A stretch of 64,000 nucleotides of DNA from contig NC_063021.1 of assembly GCF_020509005.1 (NCBI RefSeq), positions 1,860,001 through 1,924,000 of the forward strand, in the 5' to 3' direction. This DNA comes from Fulvia fulva (lineage: Eukaryota; Ascomycota; Dothideomycetes; Mycosphaerellales; Mycosphaerellaceae). Within the stretch, counting starts at the first letter, position 1. Every line of letters begins with the position of its first letter. A model generated the notes under the pieces. The model had not been told where the DNA came from. It made no database searches and saw only the letters and a list, made by a program, of their open reading frames with translations. Below, one piece after another: positions 11,360 to 20,425 of the stretch. Both the position numbers and the translations under genes were made by a program.

Positions 11360-13525
11360 ATGAACGCGACACCCGCCGGCCAGTGGTCAAACTACGCCAC
11401 ATACGCTATCCTTCGAATATGTTGCGAGCGTCGAGGATTACAGGTGCTCCCGGTCGAGGTCACGAACCAGATTCACGACATCAACAACTCGCGACCAGAC
11501 AGACAGCAGCTTCCCACCATCACCCACGCAGGAGCACCTCCAGTGCCAATCGGCTCGAGAGGTGATCCTTACAAGCCTCCGCCTGGAGACACCTTCACCA
11601 AGAAGTTGCCCATCGAGATTCGCAAACAGATACTTACGGCCTGGCTCCCAGCTAAGGATGTTGCCGTCAAGCCGCTATGTAGCTCAGACCCACCCCTGTC
11701 CAAAGACGCGAAGCGCAAAGCCAAGCGCAACAAGACGAGCGACATGATGACGGTATGCAAGAAGATCAAGGATGAGATGGTAACATGCTGCTATGAGGAA
11801 CGCACATTCGCTATTCATGTTCACGAAGGCCTCAACACGGGCGGAGTAGAGGCATTTGATGCTGGACGTCAACCTCTTCAGTACCATTCGAATTCACACG
11901 TCGACGATCGCTTCCCTCGATTTGGCGACGAGGATGAGTTCGGATTCAAGAAGCTTAAGAAGATTGAGATCACCTTCTTCCCAACAGCAGAGGACACTCA
12001 CTTCACGACCATCAACACATACTACATGTGCAAGGCACTGGCTGGTCTTCTCGAGCGAAGTGGTGGGAAGGAGGATCGCATTGTATCGATCATGTTCAAA
12101 TTCGCCAAGGGACAATCGACAACAGACAATAGTGACCGACGCAGTATCATCGCAAGAGAAACCCGTTGGTGGGACTCTGATAACGACAAGCCACGCTCGA
12201 CAGCACTCGGACACATGAGCGACATCGAGCTTGTCTTGCGGCCGTTCTCCATCTTCGACAACATACACAACGTCGATGTCGAGCTTCCGCCTGGAGCGGA
12301 TTCCCACCCCGATACCATGCAGTTCGTTTTGACTCTGATCAACAGGATGACGGGAAGTACATTGTTGGGAGACTCTTCTGATACCTTTGGCATCCACGAC
12401 CATGCGGAAGCGTACATGGAATGCAAGCGGGAGCAGCTCCAGACCGAGATTTTCGAGCAGAAGCACGGCAACAAAGCGAACAGAGTGCCCGACATCAGTG
12501 AGAAGGAGTTCACAGAAGACGATGGCCTCGAGGATGACAATAGCCTCGAGGATGACGAGGAGCTACCGAGCAGACCTGCACGCAAAGTACGCGGGACCTC
12601 GGAGAATAGATGGCCGATGCCTCAGCTTGGAAACTCTCTGCATGGCGATAGCGACGAAGAGGGTCTCATGATGAGTGCCTATTCAGGATGGGACTCATGG
12701 AAGCCGCGAACAGCAACGACAAGGCTGCCAATCAAGCGGAAGAGGAGAGTCGTGTCAGAAGGTGGGCGTCATCTTGGCTCCTCCACTGGCTCCACCACGT
12801 TGCGCGATGCTGGGCGGTTACCGCTTTTCGGCTTTGGCATGAACGAGATCACATCATTGCCCGCGCTTGACGGTTCAGCCTCCGAGGGAAATGCATGGCA
12901 GAGTATACCACCAAGCTACTTCATGGGCGCGGTTGCCTCGGCGTCCACGACACCAAATGCTGCGACGAATCGCCCCCGCAAGCTTCGAGGTGAGAGGCCG
13001 GCTCAAAGTCGCCAACCTCCGTCTGCAGGTATGTCGGTGGAGCGAGCGCAAGGCGTGGCTACAACCATGGATGAGCAGCTTGCAGCGATGAACCAGTTTC
13101 GTAAGGATACTGGCGTCGGAACGGAACTTGCTCGGGGCTGGCTCAAGAGTGCTGGATGGTCTCTGACAGAGGCGCTTGCCCGACACAAGGCTGAACAAGC
13201 ACTCTCATCGAACCTTTCCACACACTCTCGTGGCTCGACGTCGTCGGTAGAGGGGGCACCGTCTCGCTACTGCGACGATGCCCAGGCCGAGCAAGCTTCG
13301 AGCGAGGACACAGTTATGGCTGATGCAGCTTCTGCCATGCCAGAAGACGCGGTACTACACCAGCCTCGTCCAGGATCGTCGTCTTCTCAGGAAGCAGCGT
13401 CGGCAGCCGGTCCTTCGCAAGCTGTGCGCACTGTAGAGGCTGCTGACGGGAAAGACAGCATGGAAGGCATCGAGAGCGTAGGCGGAGCACTGGACGAGGG
13501 ATCGACACCCAATATGGCCCTCTAG
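11360..13525 (+). CDS. Uncharacterised 721-residue protein, F-box-like N-terminus and UBA-like C-terminus
   Basis: Single exon. At about residues 78-100 a KKLPIEIRKQILTAWLP segment resembles the first helix of F-box-like domains of fungal proteins that score peripheral cell-biology or unknown roles. Residues 100-350 form an alpha/beta core of unknown type, with several hydrophobic strands (KKIEITFFP, RIVSIMFKFA). Residues 350-580 are acidic and low-complexity, including two near-identical SLEDD/GLEDD repeats. At about 585-620 the pattern FRKDTGVGTELARGWLKSAGW matches the UBA-like fold (TG loop, GW turn). The tail is disordered, rich in Ala, Ser and Gln. A link to ubiquitin is therefore inferred from two weak domain similarities, not shown. 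No signal peptide or membrane helix. Confidence 0.75.
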   Translation: MNATPAGQWSNYATYAILRICCERRGLQVLPVEVTNQIHDINNSRPDRQQLPTITHAGAPPVPIGSRGDPYKPPPGDTFTKKLPIEIRKQILTAWLPAKDVAVKPLCSSDPPLSKDAKRKAKRNKTSDMMTVCKKIKDEMVTCCYEERTFAIHVHEGLNTGGVEAFDAGRQPLQYHSNSHVDDRFPRFGDEDEFGFKKLKKIEITFFPTAEDTHFTTINTYYMCKALAGLLERSGGKEDRIVSIMFKFAKGQSTTDNSDRRSIIARETRWWDSDNDKPRSTALGHMSDIELVLRPFSIFDNIHNVDVELPPGADSHPDTMQFVLTLINRMTGSTLLGDSSDTFGIHDHAEAYMECKREQLQTEIFEQKHGNKANRVPDISEKEFTEDDGLEDDNSLEDDEELPSRPARKVRGTSENRWPMPQLGNSLHGDSDEEGLMMSAYSGWDSWKPRTATTRLPIKRKRRVVSEGGRHLGSSTGSTTLRDAGRLPLFGFGMNEITSLPALDGSASEGNAWQSIPPSYFMGAVASASTTPNAATNRPRKLRGERPAQSRQPPSAGMSVERAQGVATTMDEQLAAMNQFRKDTGVGTELARGWLKSAGWSLTEALARHKAEQALSSNLSTHSRGSTSSVEGAPSRYCDDAQAEQASSEDTVMADAASAMPEDAVLHQPRPGSSSSQEAASAAGPSQAVRTVEAADGKDSMEGIESVGGALDEGSTPNMAL

Positions 13526-13824
13526 GTGGAAGAGTCATGTGAGGGTGAAGGAGCTGACGGATTGTGTCAGAAAGTCCAGCACCAAGCACGGAAAGCCGGT
13601 CCTTGCATAGCCTCAGCAGACAGGGTAGGCATAGATAGGATAGCAAAGCACGTTATACGTAGTCGTCGCGCGTCCAGAAAATGTTCTCAAGTGTTCATGT
13701 TCCAGGCACTTGCTAATCGTAGGTGTATGTATGGGAGGGAAGGTCGAGGTGAATACGAGGCGCCGGGAAGCCGAGATGAGCCCTGTCTGGCATGATCAGT
13801 CAACCCCAAAGAAGCAGGCAGAAC

Positions 13825-13862
13825 CTATGCGGCAGGTAACGTTTTTCTATGCGGCAGGTAAC
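13825..13862. repeat. 16-bp direct repeat, two copies
   Basis: CTATGCGGCAGGTAAC is present at 13825-13840 and again, identical, at 13847-13862, six bases apart. The first copy overlaps the left arm of the inverted repeat. Subterminal direct repeats of this kind are common transposase-binding sites, which supports a transposon end here. Confidence 0.6.
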
Positions 13863-13958
13863 TAGACCAAAATAAGCAGCATTTTAAGCTAATATCTACT
13901 AAATACATGCTGACCTTAGTTATCATCGTAATTAAAGGAAACTTAGTTAGGAGTGCTC

Positions 13959-14187
13959 CCTCGATACTTCCCCGAGCACCACTTTGCCGCCCAAGCACCA
14001 CTTGTCAATCAAATCTCAATCAAATTTCAATCAATGTTGACTATCTTGCACGTCGCCGTTGCGCCTCGGGGAGGGCACATCGGCGGGGCCCCTACCCCTG
14101 CCTCGTGAGGGCCCCCCTCCCACTCGTTGCCGGTTGGCATATGCTAGGGCTCGGGGCGGCGAAGTGGTGCTCGGGAAAGTATGGAGG
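13959..14187. mobile_element. MITE with about 40-bp inverted repeats and 9-bp target duplication (Mutator-like)
   Basis: A 229-bp element. The left end starts CCTCGATACTTCCCC and the reverse complement of the right end starts CCTCCATACTTTCCC; the arms continue to pair with few mismatches through GAGCACCACTT and GCCGCCC, about 40 bp in all. The perfect direct repeat GGAGTGCTC flanks it at 13950-13958 and 14188-14196. A 9-bp duplication with long inverted repeats is the signature of Mutator-like elements. The interior has AATCAA repeats and a GC-rich core (about 14038-14130) shared almost base for base, inverted, with the element at 49204-49504. No transposase is encoded. Confidence 0.8.
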
Positions 14188-14227
14188 GGAGTGCTCGAGG
14201 ACAACGACTAGATTGCCCCCCCCCCAA

Positions 14228-14245
14228 AGCCCCCGAAGGGGGGCT
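14228..14245. other. GC-rich hairpin
   Basis: AGCCCCC pairs with GGGGGCT around a GAAG loop, just after a run of ten or more C residues. It lies between the MITE and the right 18-bp arm, so it may be a structural part of the larger element. No further function is evident. Confidence 0.45.
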
Positions 14246-14421
14246 CAAAAAGCATAGGGTACACCGTCTTGCTGTTCAATCGTTAATGCTCTTTGCAAGT
14301 ATTCAATTCGGAGTCCAAACCATCGAGATAATCAAGGCTGAAGTTGATGGGTTCGTGTGCAAAGCTTACCTGCCGCATAGGTTTTGCCCAAGCAGCACAG
14401 CTCTCGTTCGTCGCATCAGAG

Positions 14422-14597
14422 TACAGGGTGTCAACTGCATACGTGGATAGTGTCAGTCGTGGCGTTGATCGCTGGAGTTGTCTCATTCGCTAAAATCCAA
14501 CGGAAACCCCCTTCTTTCGCCCATTCTGTACTGCCGACTGGCTATACAGTGAGTTAGCACTAAAGACACTATCCACACATGCACGAAACACCCTGTA
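14422..14597. mobile_element. Tc1/mariner-type MITE, TA target duplication
   Basis: 33-nt arms at 14422-14454 and 14565-14597 pair at 27 of 33 positions. Each begins TA then CAGGGTGT outward-in, giving TA-CAGGGTGT...ACACCCTG-TA: an internal 172-bp element flanked by the TA dinucleotide that Tc1/mariner transposases duplicate. There is no coding capacity. It lies 39 bp beyond the right arm of the 18-bp inverted repeat, so two or three small elements are clustered here. Confidence 0.7.
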
Positions 14598-15043
14598 TGG
14601 TGCGATGATAGTTCTAGGCCTTCCGAGATACAGATGGGTGGGGTGACTAAGTGTGCGCACATGGCATTGCCGCGCTTTAGCTCTAAAGCTTCGACAGTTC
14701 ACATGCGCGGCACGCGAATGACGCAGAGAGCCCCCGTAATTTGATCTCATATGCAGATCGCCTCTTCGGTAAGTGGTCTGAACAGAGCACACTGCCCGCC
14801 ATAGCAGAATCTTCACAGCGTGGAAACGCGAATACGACCGATACGAGTGAAACAACACGCATAGCGACGACGACGATCGATAAGGTGGATTACATGGCGC
14901 TAGGAGCTGGCGGCGACATTTCGAGTGCAGCTCTGTGCTGAAGAGTGAAGAATTGATAGGAGCAAGCACGACTGGGTGGAGACAACCCATGAGAGTGCGC
15001 AAGGCAGTGCTGGTGTGGGACGAGCATAAGAAGAGCAAGCAAC

Positions 15044-18000
15044 ATGGCTCCCTCAGACGAGCCAGCACAGAAAGGAGGCAGGGAGGAGAGAGAACTTGGA
15101 CAAGTCCCGAATGAAATGTTGCGACAGGCAGCAGCAGCAGTGGCCGGCGAGAACGACGCGACCGCATCCGAGCGAAGGCACACGGGACAAGATGTGCCAT
15201 TAGAGGTAGCAGAAGGCCTCGATACCACACAAACTGAGCACGATGTCCCGCCTCCAGCGTATGGCGAAGACTATGGCACCGTATCCCAGGAGCAAGAAGG
15301 GTTTGGTACCAAGGCGAGCGTGGCAGAGGATGGACGTGTCAACATTCGAATCGATCAGAGAAACAGGAGATTGTCACAGCTACTGGTGCCCAGTCTTGCT
15401 CAGCTACAGCGAGCAGCTGATGAGGAACATGCGCCGCCTCCACCCTACATCCCGCCATCACTGGGTGGTGAAGAGGGTATCGCTCCTCCGCCGCCTATGA
15501 ATGTTGTCATCCAAGTCGTTGGATCAAGAGGTGATGTGCAGCCATTCGTGGCACTGGGCAAGATCTTGAAAGACAGGTATGGACATCGAGTACGCTTGGC
15601 CACTCACCCCAACTTCAAGGACTTCATCACCGAAAACGGGCTGGAGTTCTTCAGCATTGGCGGAGATCCCCAGGCACTGATGGCGTTCATGGTGAAGAAC
15701 CCTGGACTCATGCCTGGCTTCGACACTATGCGATCAGGCGACGTCGGCATGCGACGAAAGGAAATTGGCGAGTACCTCAAAGGCTGCTGGCGGTCTTGCT
15801 TCGAGACTGGTGAAGGCTTGGGCATCGAAGCAACCGATCAGACCATCGAAGACTGGACAAGGCAGCATGCAGACGAAGACGACTATCTACACCGACCTTT
15901 CGTCGCGGACTGTATCATCGCCAACCCACCGAGCTTTGCACACGTACACATCGCCGAGAAGATGGGCATCCCGCTGCATGTGATGTTCACCATGCCTTAC
16001 TCGCCCACGCAAGCTTTCCCTCACCCACTTGCGAACATTCAGTCATCGAACGCCGATACGCACTTGACGAACTACATCTCGTACGCACTAGTGGACATGC
16101 TAACATGGCAAGGTCTGGGCGACGTCATCAACCGCTTTCGGCAGCGAAGTCTTGGTCTCGATGCGATTAGCTTGATGTGGGCACCGGGTATGTTGCAAAG
16201 ACTACGCATACCGCACACGTACTGCTGGTCGCCTGCACTCATCCCGAAGCCGAAAGACTGGGGAGCCAACATCAGCATTTCGGGATTCTTCTTCCTGGAT
16301 CTTGCTTCGAACTACGAGCCAGACCCCGAACTGAAGGCCTTTCTGGATGCCGGGCCTCCGCCTGTCTACATCGGATTCGGTTCAATCGTGCTAGATGACC
16401 CAAACGGTATGACGAAGATGATCTTCGAGGCTGTAGAGAAGATTGGGCAGAGAGCACTAGTATCGAAAGGTTGGGGTGGCGTTGGTGCAGACGAGCTAGG
16501 CAAGCCTGACAACGTGTTCATGCTTGGGAACTGCCCCCATGACTGGCTCTTCAAGCGAGTCTCGTGTGTAGTGCATCATGGTGGTGCAGGCACAACAGCA
16601 GCTGGTATCACTGCTGGACGCCCCACATTGGTGGTGCCTTTCTTTGGAGATCAGCCTTTCTGGGGTGCGATGGTTGCCCGAGCAGGTGCAGGTCCGGAAC
16701 CCATTCCCCACAAGCAGCTCACTGCCGACAACCTCGCGGAAGGCATCCAGAAGTGTCTAGAACCGCAAAGTCAAGAGCGAGCGCATGAGCTCGCCGACAA
16801 GATTGCCCGCGAGAACGGCAGTGAACTGGGAGCGCAGAGCTTCCACCAATTTCTGGACGTCGACAAGCTGAGGTGTAATTTGGCGCCTTCACGGCCAGCT
16901 GTATGGCGCATCAAGCGTACGCAGGCTCGACTGAGCGTCCTGGCCGCCTGCACATTGGCGCAAGAAGGATTGCTCGATTTCAATGACCTGAAGCTGTTCA
17001 GACCACGAGAGTACGAGACCGATGAGGGGCCATGGGATCCGATCACTGGTGGCGCGACAGCTTTGATCGGTACCATGAGTACCATGATGCTTGGTGTTGC
17101 TGACTTCCCTATCGAAACACTGAAGGCACTGAACATTCATCCCGACTCGAAGGCCAACAAGGCTAAAGCGCAAGCGGCGAAAGAAGCCGAAGGAAAGGGA
17201 AAGCAACCTGAACGCTCAGATAGCCCGGGTAACTCCACAAGATCTGGCCTCGAAGGGCGACCGTCTGGAGATACTGCAGTGCACGGCTCTCCTTCGCCGT
17301 CAGGCACCTCAACACCGCGAAGTGGTGGCGACTCGGCGCTCTTTAGTGAACCAACATCGCAACCTTCGAGTCGATCAGGGTCCACCTTCAACGTGAACGA
17401 GTCCCTAGCCAAGCTCAACACGGGTTCACTGTCGCCTGGATCTGGATCAAGATCTTCTTCAATGGCAGATGCACTCAGTGGGTCGCTCGGTGGTGGCAAC
17501 AGACCACGCTCGAGATCAAACAGCCGCAAGCCGAGTCCGAAGGGATCTTCCTCCTCCAACGCTGGTGGCATGATGCAGACTGCCACGAATACAGGTAAGG
17601 GTGTCAATCGGATCATTGGTGCTGGCCTAAAGTCGCCTATGGACTTCACAATGAACCTGTCTAAAGGTTTCCGCAATGCACCAAAGCTGTATGGCGATAC
17701 GACTGTGCGACCGGCCGAGAAAGTCACAGACCTCAAGTCTGGGCTCAGAGCAGCCACGAAAGAGTTTGGATTTGGCATGTATGATGGCATTACCGGTCTA
17801 GTAAGTCAACCTGTCAAGGGCGCTGCGAAAGAGGGAGCAGCTGGTTTCTTCAAGGGCATTGGCAAAGGCATCGGTGGGATCGCGCTAAAGCCCGGCGCTG
17901 CCTTCTTCGCCATTCCAGGCTACACAATGAAGGGCATCTATAAGGAGGTACAGAAGCAGTTCGGCTCAAGCGTCCAGAACTACATCATGGCTGCCCGGAC

Positions 18001-18973
18001 TGCGCAAGGCTTCGATGAGTACCACCGTGCGTCTATTGAGGAGAAGCAGGACATCATCATGAGGTGGAAGGTGTTGCAGAAGAATCTTAAGAAGAAACGC
18101 AACCCTGATGAGCTCGTGAGAGACATTCTCGATGAGCAAATGAAGAAGAAGGAAGCTTGGCTTGAATCTCGGAGATGCGGACAGGACGACAAGCAGACTG
18201 GTCGAAGCCGGGCAAACAGTCGCACATCAGCGAAGTCGCGCGGGACTGATGATCCTTATCAACATGATCCGGAGAATGACATGCTTGCTATGGGTACGTC
18301 GCAGTCATCGAGTGCCGCCCAAGAGGATCAATATCGCATTGCAGAAGAGCGCGCGCTCGAAGAGGCTATCAGGCAGTCCGTTGCTGCGACCTCTCGCGGA
18401 GATTCCAAAGAAGATGCCCGTGTAGCAGAAGGCATGAGAGCCAACATGGCCGAGGTCCAAAGAACGCGCACTGCCAGAGCTGCAGATGATGACGATGAAG
18501 ACATGCGACGAGCCATGGCAGAGTCTGCAGCTGAAGCAGAACGAAACCAGCACGAAAGCCAACGTCACGACACCGAGCTCGAGCGCGCACTGGCTCAGAG
18601 CCTCCGGGAGCAAAGAGGCTGGCAAGACAGCGACGACGAGCAAATGGTCCAAAGCCCGATCTCGGAAGCTACAATACCAGCGGACGAGCCACCTGCCTAC
18701 GACCCGGGTCACCTCGCTGGCACAACCCAGGAAGAGTATGAACGAAATCACAGCGAGAAGCCTGGTAGGAGCGAGAAAACTTCGGCGGAACAGGAAGAGG
18801 AGCGGATTGTTATGGAGTATATCAAGAAGCAGAGTGTGCTGGAGGAGGAGAATCGGAAGAAGGCGAAGGCGCCGCAGATTCAGGTGAATGATGAGGACGA
18901 TGAAGAGTTGCAGCGCGCGTTGAAGATAAGTATGCAGGGGCATGGACAGCATGGAGAGGCGTCTGGGTCTTAG
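15044..18973 (+). CDS. Sterol-3-beta-glucosyltransferase-like enzyme with C-terminal ubiquitin-interacting-like motifs
   Basis: Single exon, 1309 residues. The GT1/GT28 fold starts near residue 153 (VIQVVGSRGDVQPFVALG, acceptor-side Rossmann fold). The donor-binding half carries HHGGAGTTAAG near residue 512, then PFFGDQPFWG, as in UDP-glucose:sterol transferases. A Ser/Pro-rich linker (about 715-860) and a Gly/Lys-rich, possibly membrane-binding segment (about 930-980, AGFFKGIGKGIGGIALKP) follow. The tail has at least four UIM-like helices with an A-x-x-x-S core (near 1101, 1151, 1177 and 1286). There is no PH-GRAM region, so it is not a standard Atg26; it resembles the fungal group containing Colletotrichum CHIP6. 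Such enzymes glucosylate ergosterol; the UIM-like tail suggests ubiquitin binding, by inference. Confidence 0.87.
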   Translation: MAPSDEPAQKGGREERELGQVPNEMLRQAAAAVAGENDATASERRHTGQDVPLEVAEGLDTTQTEHDVPPPAYGEDYGTVSQEQEGFGTKASVAEDGRVNIRIDQRNRRLSQLLVPSLAQLQRAADEEHAPPPPYIPPSLGGEEGIAPPPPMNVVIQVVGSRGDVQPFVALGKILKDRYGHRVRLATHPNFKDFITENGLEFFSIGGDPQALMAFMVKNPGLMPGFDTMRSGDVGMRRKEIGEYLKGCWRSCFETGEGLGIEATDQTIEDWTRQHADEDDYLHRPFVADCIIANPPSFAHVHIAEKMGIPLHVMFTMPYSPTQAFPHPLANIQSSNADTHLTNYISYALVDMLTWQGLGDVINRFRQRSLGLDAISLMWAPGMLQRLRIPHTYCWSPALIPKPKDWGANISISGFFFLDLASNYEPDPELKAFLDAGPPPVYIGFGSIVLDDPNGMTKMIFEAVEKIGQRALVSKGWGGVGADELGKPDNVFMLGNCPHDWLFKRVSCVVHHGGAGTTAAGITAGRPTLVVPFFGDQPFWGAMVARAGAGPEPIPHKQLTADNLAEGIQKCLEPQSQERAHELADKIARENGSELGAQSFHQFLDVDKLRCNLAPSRPAVWRIKRTQARLSVLAACTLAQEGLLDFNDLKLFRPREYETDEGPWDPITGGATALIGTMSTMMLGVADFPIETLKALNIHPDSKANKAKAQAAKEAEGKGKQPERSDSPGNSTRSGLEGRPSGDTAVHGSPSPSGTSTPRSGGDSALFSEPTSQPSSRSGSTFNVNESLAKLNTGSLSPGSGSRSSSMADALSGSLGGGNRPRSRSNSRKPSPKGSSSSNAGGMMQTATNTGKGVNRIIGAGLKSPMDFTMNLSKGFRNAPKLYGDTTVRPAEKVTDLKSGLRAATKEFGFGMYDGITGLVSQPVKGAAKEGAAGFFKGIGKGIGGIALKPGAAFFAIPGYTMKGIYKEVQKQFGSSVQNYIMAARTAQGFDEYHRASIEEKQDIIMRWKVLQKNLKKKRNPDELVRDILDEQMKKKEAWLESRRCGQDDKQTGRSRANSRTSAKSRGTDDPYQHDPENDMLAMGTSQSSSAAQEDQYRIAEERALEEAIRQSVAATSRGDSKEDARVAEGMRANMAEVQRTRTARAADDDDEDMRRAMAESAAEAERNQHESQRHDTELERALAQSLREQRGWQDSDDEQMVQSPISEATIPADEPPAYDPGHLAGTTQEEYERNHSEKPGRSEKTSAEQEEERIVMEYIKKQSVLEEENRKKAKAPQIQVNDEDDEELQRALKISMQGHGQHGEASGS

Positions 18974-19399
18974 TGTGTGGTTGGACAATCGCGAGCATGC
19001 GTGACGAAAGAAATGAATATCTCGCGTTTGGCACGTTTGCAGGCTGAGAAGATACCCATGATAGCACAAGTTGAAAAGTGGCGAGGCACCATAACGGCGA
19101 GGCATCATAACGAACGCCGAGTTCGAAACGCGAACCCATATAAAAAAGAGAATTCCACAAACTTTTCAGTTGCGCAATTTCACATTAGAAACGAAGATGG
19201 TCGTATGCTCATACTATACACGCAAAGCTCACAGCCCATGGGGAACCAGTTCCTACTCAATAAGACGCACAGCCCCTGAGCCACAAAACTCCACGCTGGT
19301 ATCATGGTCAAAACGAACAAGTGAGTAAGAAATCCCATCTATCCCACGCCCGATGCATGCCATGCTCAGTCAGTTCCAATCAGATCCCACGAAACCACT
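18974..19399. other. Convergent 3' intergenic
   Basis: Between the ends of the glucosyltransferase gene (plus) and the GPI-protein gene (minus). Presumed 3' untranslated regions; nothing else seen. Confidence 0.5.
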
Positions 19400-20425
19400 T
19401 TACATGGCGAGAACAGCAACACCGGCTGCAAGGACGGCGCCGAAAACGCCGCCTGCGACGGTCGATGCAGCGCCAGTCTGCTGGGGTGGGGTGGTTGCGC
19501 TTGCGGATGGCATGTTGTAGGTCGATGCGGTGGTGGCCATGGTGGGGACGTAGCCGGTTGGGGCGACCATGGTGACGTTGTGGGATGGGTATGCGTTGCC
19601 GGTGCCGACTGGCATGTGGGCGGAGGTGGTTGGGTGGACCTCGCAGTTGCAGTCGGTGATTGTGAGGGTGGTCGCGGCGGTGACGGTGTAAGATTGGTTG
19701 CCCATGGAGATGACAGTTGGCTCCGGGCAGTAAGTTCTGGTCGATTGTCAGCAACAGGTCGTAGTCGAGCATCGCGTTGTTACAACTTACGTGAAGTGCT
19801 TGTGGTAGGTGGAGCTTGCGGTCTTGGACTCTTTGCCGTAGCCCTCAGCGGACTTGGTTGGCTTGGCGGACTCGGAGCTGGACTCTGGGGACTTCTTGTA
19901 GTCGTCGTTGGAGATGCCGAACTGCGCGATGTGTTAGTGATGTGTTTGTGGTGTGTGTGGCAACGTCGGGGAAGGCGCGCGCGCCCAGCTACCGAATGCG
20001 CCTTCCTCAACACATGCTGATGCTATGATGTTGATACATACCTGAGTGGTGTACTGGTATTGGCCGGTGGCATCGTCAATCAGCTGGATACCGTATCCCT
20101 GTGCGACACCCTCCGCGGATGGCTCCAGATCGTCCTTGACCTGCCAGACATATGTGCCATCGTTCTCGGTCTTCTCGACGATTGGGTATTGTGGGACGGC
20201 GTTGGTGCTTGGGCCCTTGAGGAGGAGCAGAGTGACGGTGCCCTTGGTGGTTGGCTCCCAGGTGATTGTGAAGTTGCCGCCGGCAGGGACGACGGTGTTC
20301 AGGCCTGGCTGCGAGAATGGGTTGCCGAGCGGCTCTGGACCCACAGGCTTGGTGTAGGCAGAGGCGAGGGGTGCGAAAGCAGCCAAGCCGGCCGTGAAGA
20401 GGGCGAAGTAGCTGAAGTCGGACAT
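19400..20425 (-). CDS. Secreted KRE9/KNH-domain GPI-anchored cell-wall protein, CCG-6-like
   Basis: Exons 20425-20042, 19921-19791 and 19736-19400 encode 283 residues; introns are 120 nt (GTATGT...GCGCAG) and 54 nt (GTAAGT...ACCAG). A signal peptide covers about residues 1-22. Residues 28-126 form a KNH/KRE9-type Ig-like domain (NPFSQPGLNTVVPAGGNFTI, then ITWEP and YVWQV strands). A short Ser/Lys linker follows, then a TYCPEPT...YTVTAATTLTITDC module as in the clock-controlled CCG-6 group, a Thr/Ser-rich stretch and a hydrophobic C-terminal tail (AGGVFGAVLAAGVAVLAM) typical of a GPI signal. Such proteins sit at the plasma membrane or wall and are linked to beta-1,6-glucan assembly. A 16-bp tandem repeat lies 67-143 bp upstream of the ATG. 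Confidence 0.85.

Larger units (their letters stand above)
13822..14383. repeat. 18-bp perfect inverted repeat bracketing the MITE
   Basis: AACCTATGCGGCAGGTAA at 13822-13839 recurs exactly, in reverse complement, at 14366-14383. The arms lie 526 bp apart and enclose the 229-bp MITE and the GC hairpin. This looks like the end pair of a second, larger non-autonomous element into which the MITE inserted. I see no clear target-site duplication, so the element boundary is not proven. Confidence 0.55.
13526..15043. other. Gene-free stretch with a nest of small transposon-like elements
   Basis: About 1.5 kb between the 11360 gene and the sterol-glucosyltransferase-like gene. It holds an 18-bp perfect inverted repeat (13822/14366), a 229-bp MITE with long inverted repeats (13959-14187), a GC hairpin (14228-14245) and a TA-flanked MITE (14422-14597), all listed separately. 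14600-15043 holds only the presumed promoter of the next gene. Confidence 0.6.

Noticed and set aside
14490..15230. 246-codon minus-strand frame
   Set aside because: It runs antisense into the start of the glucosyltransferase-like gene, and its composition is that of a shadow frame.
17137..17790. 217-codon minus-strand frame within the glucosyltransferase-like gene
   Set aside because: Antisense of the Ser/Pro-rich linker; composition mirrors the sense codons.
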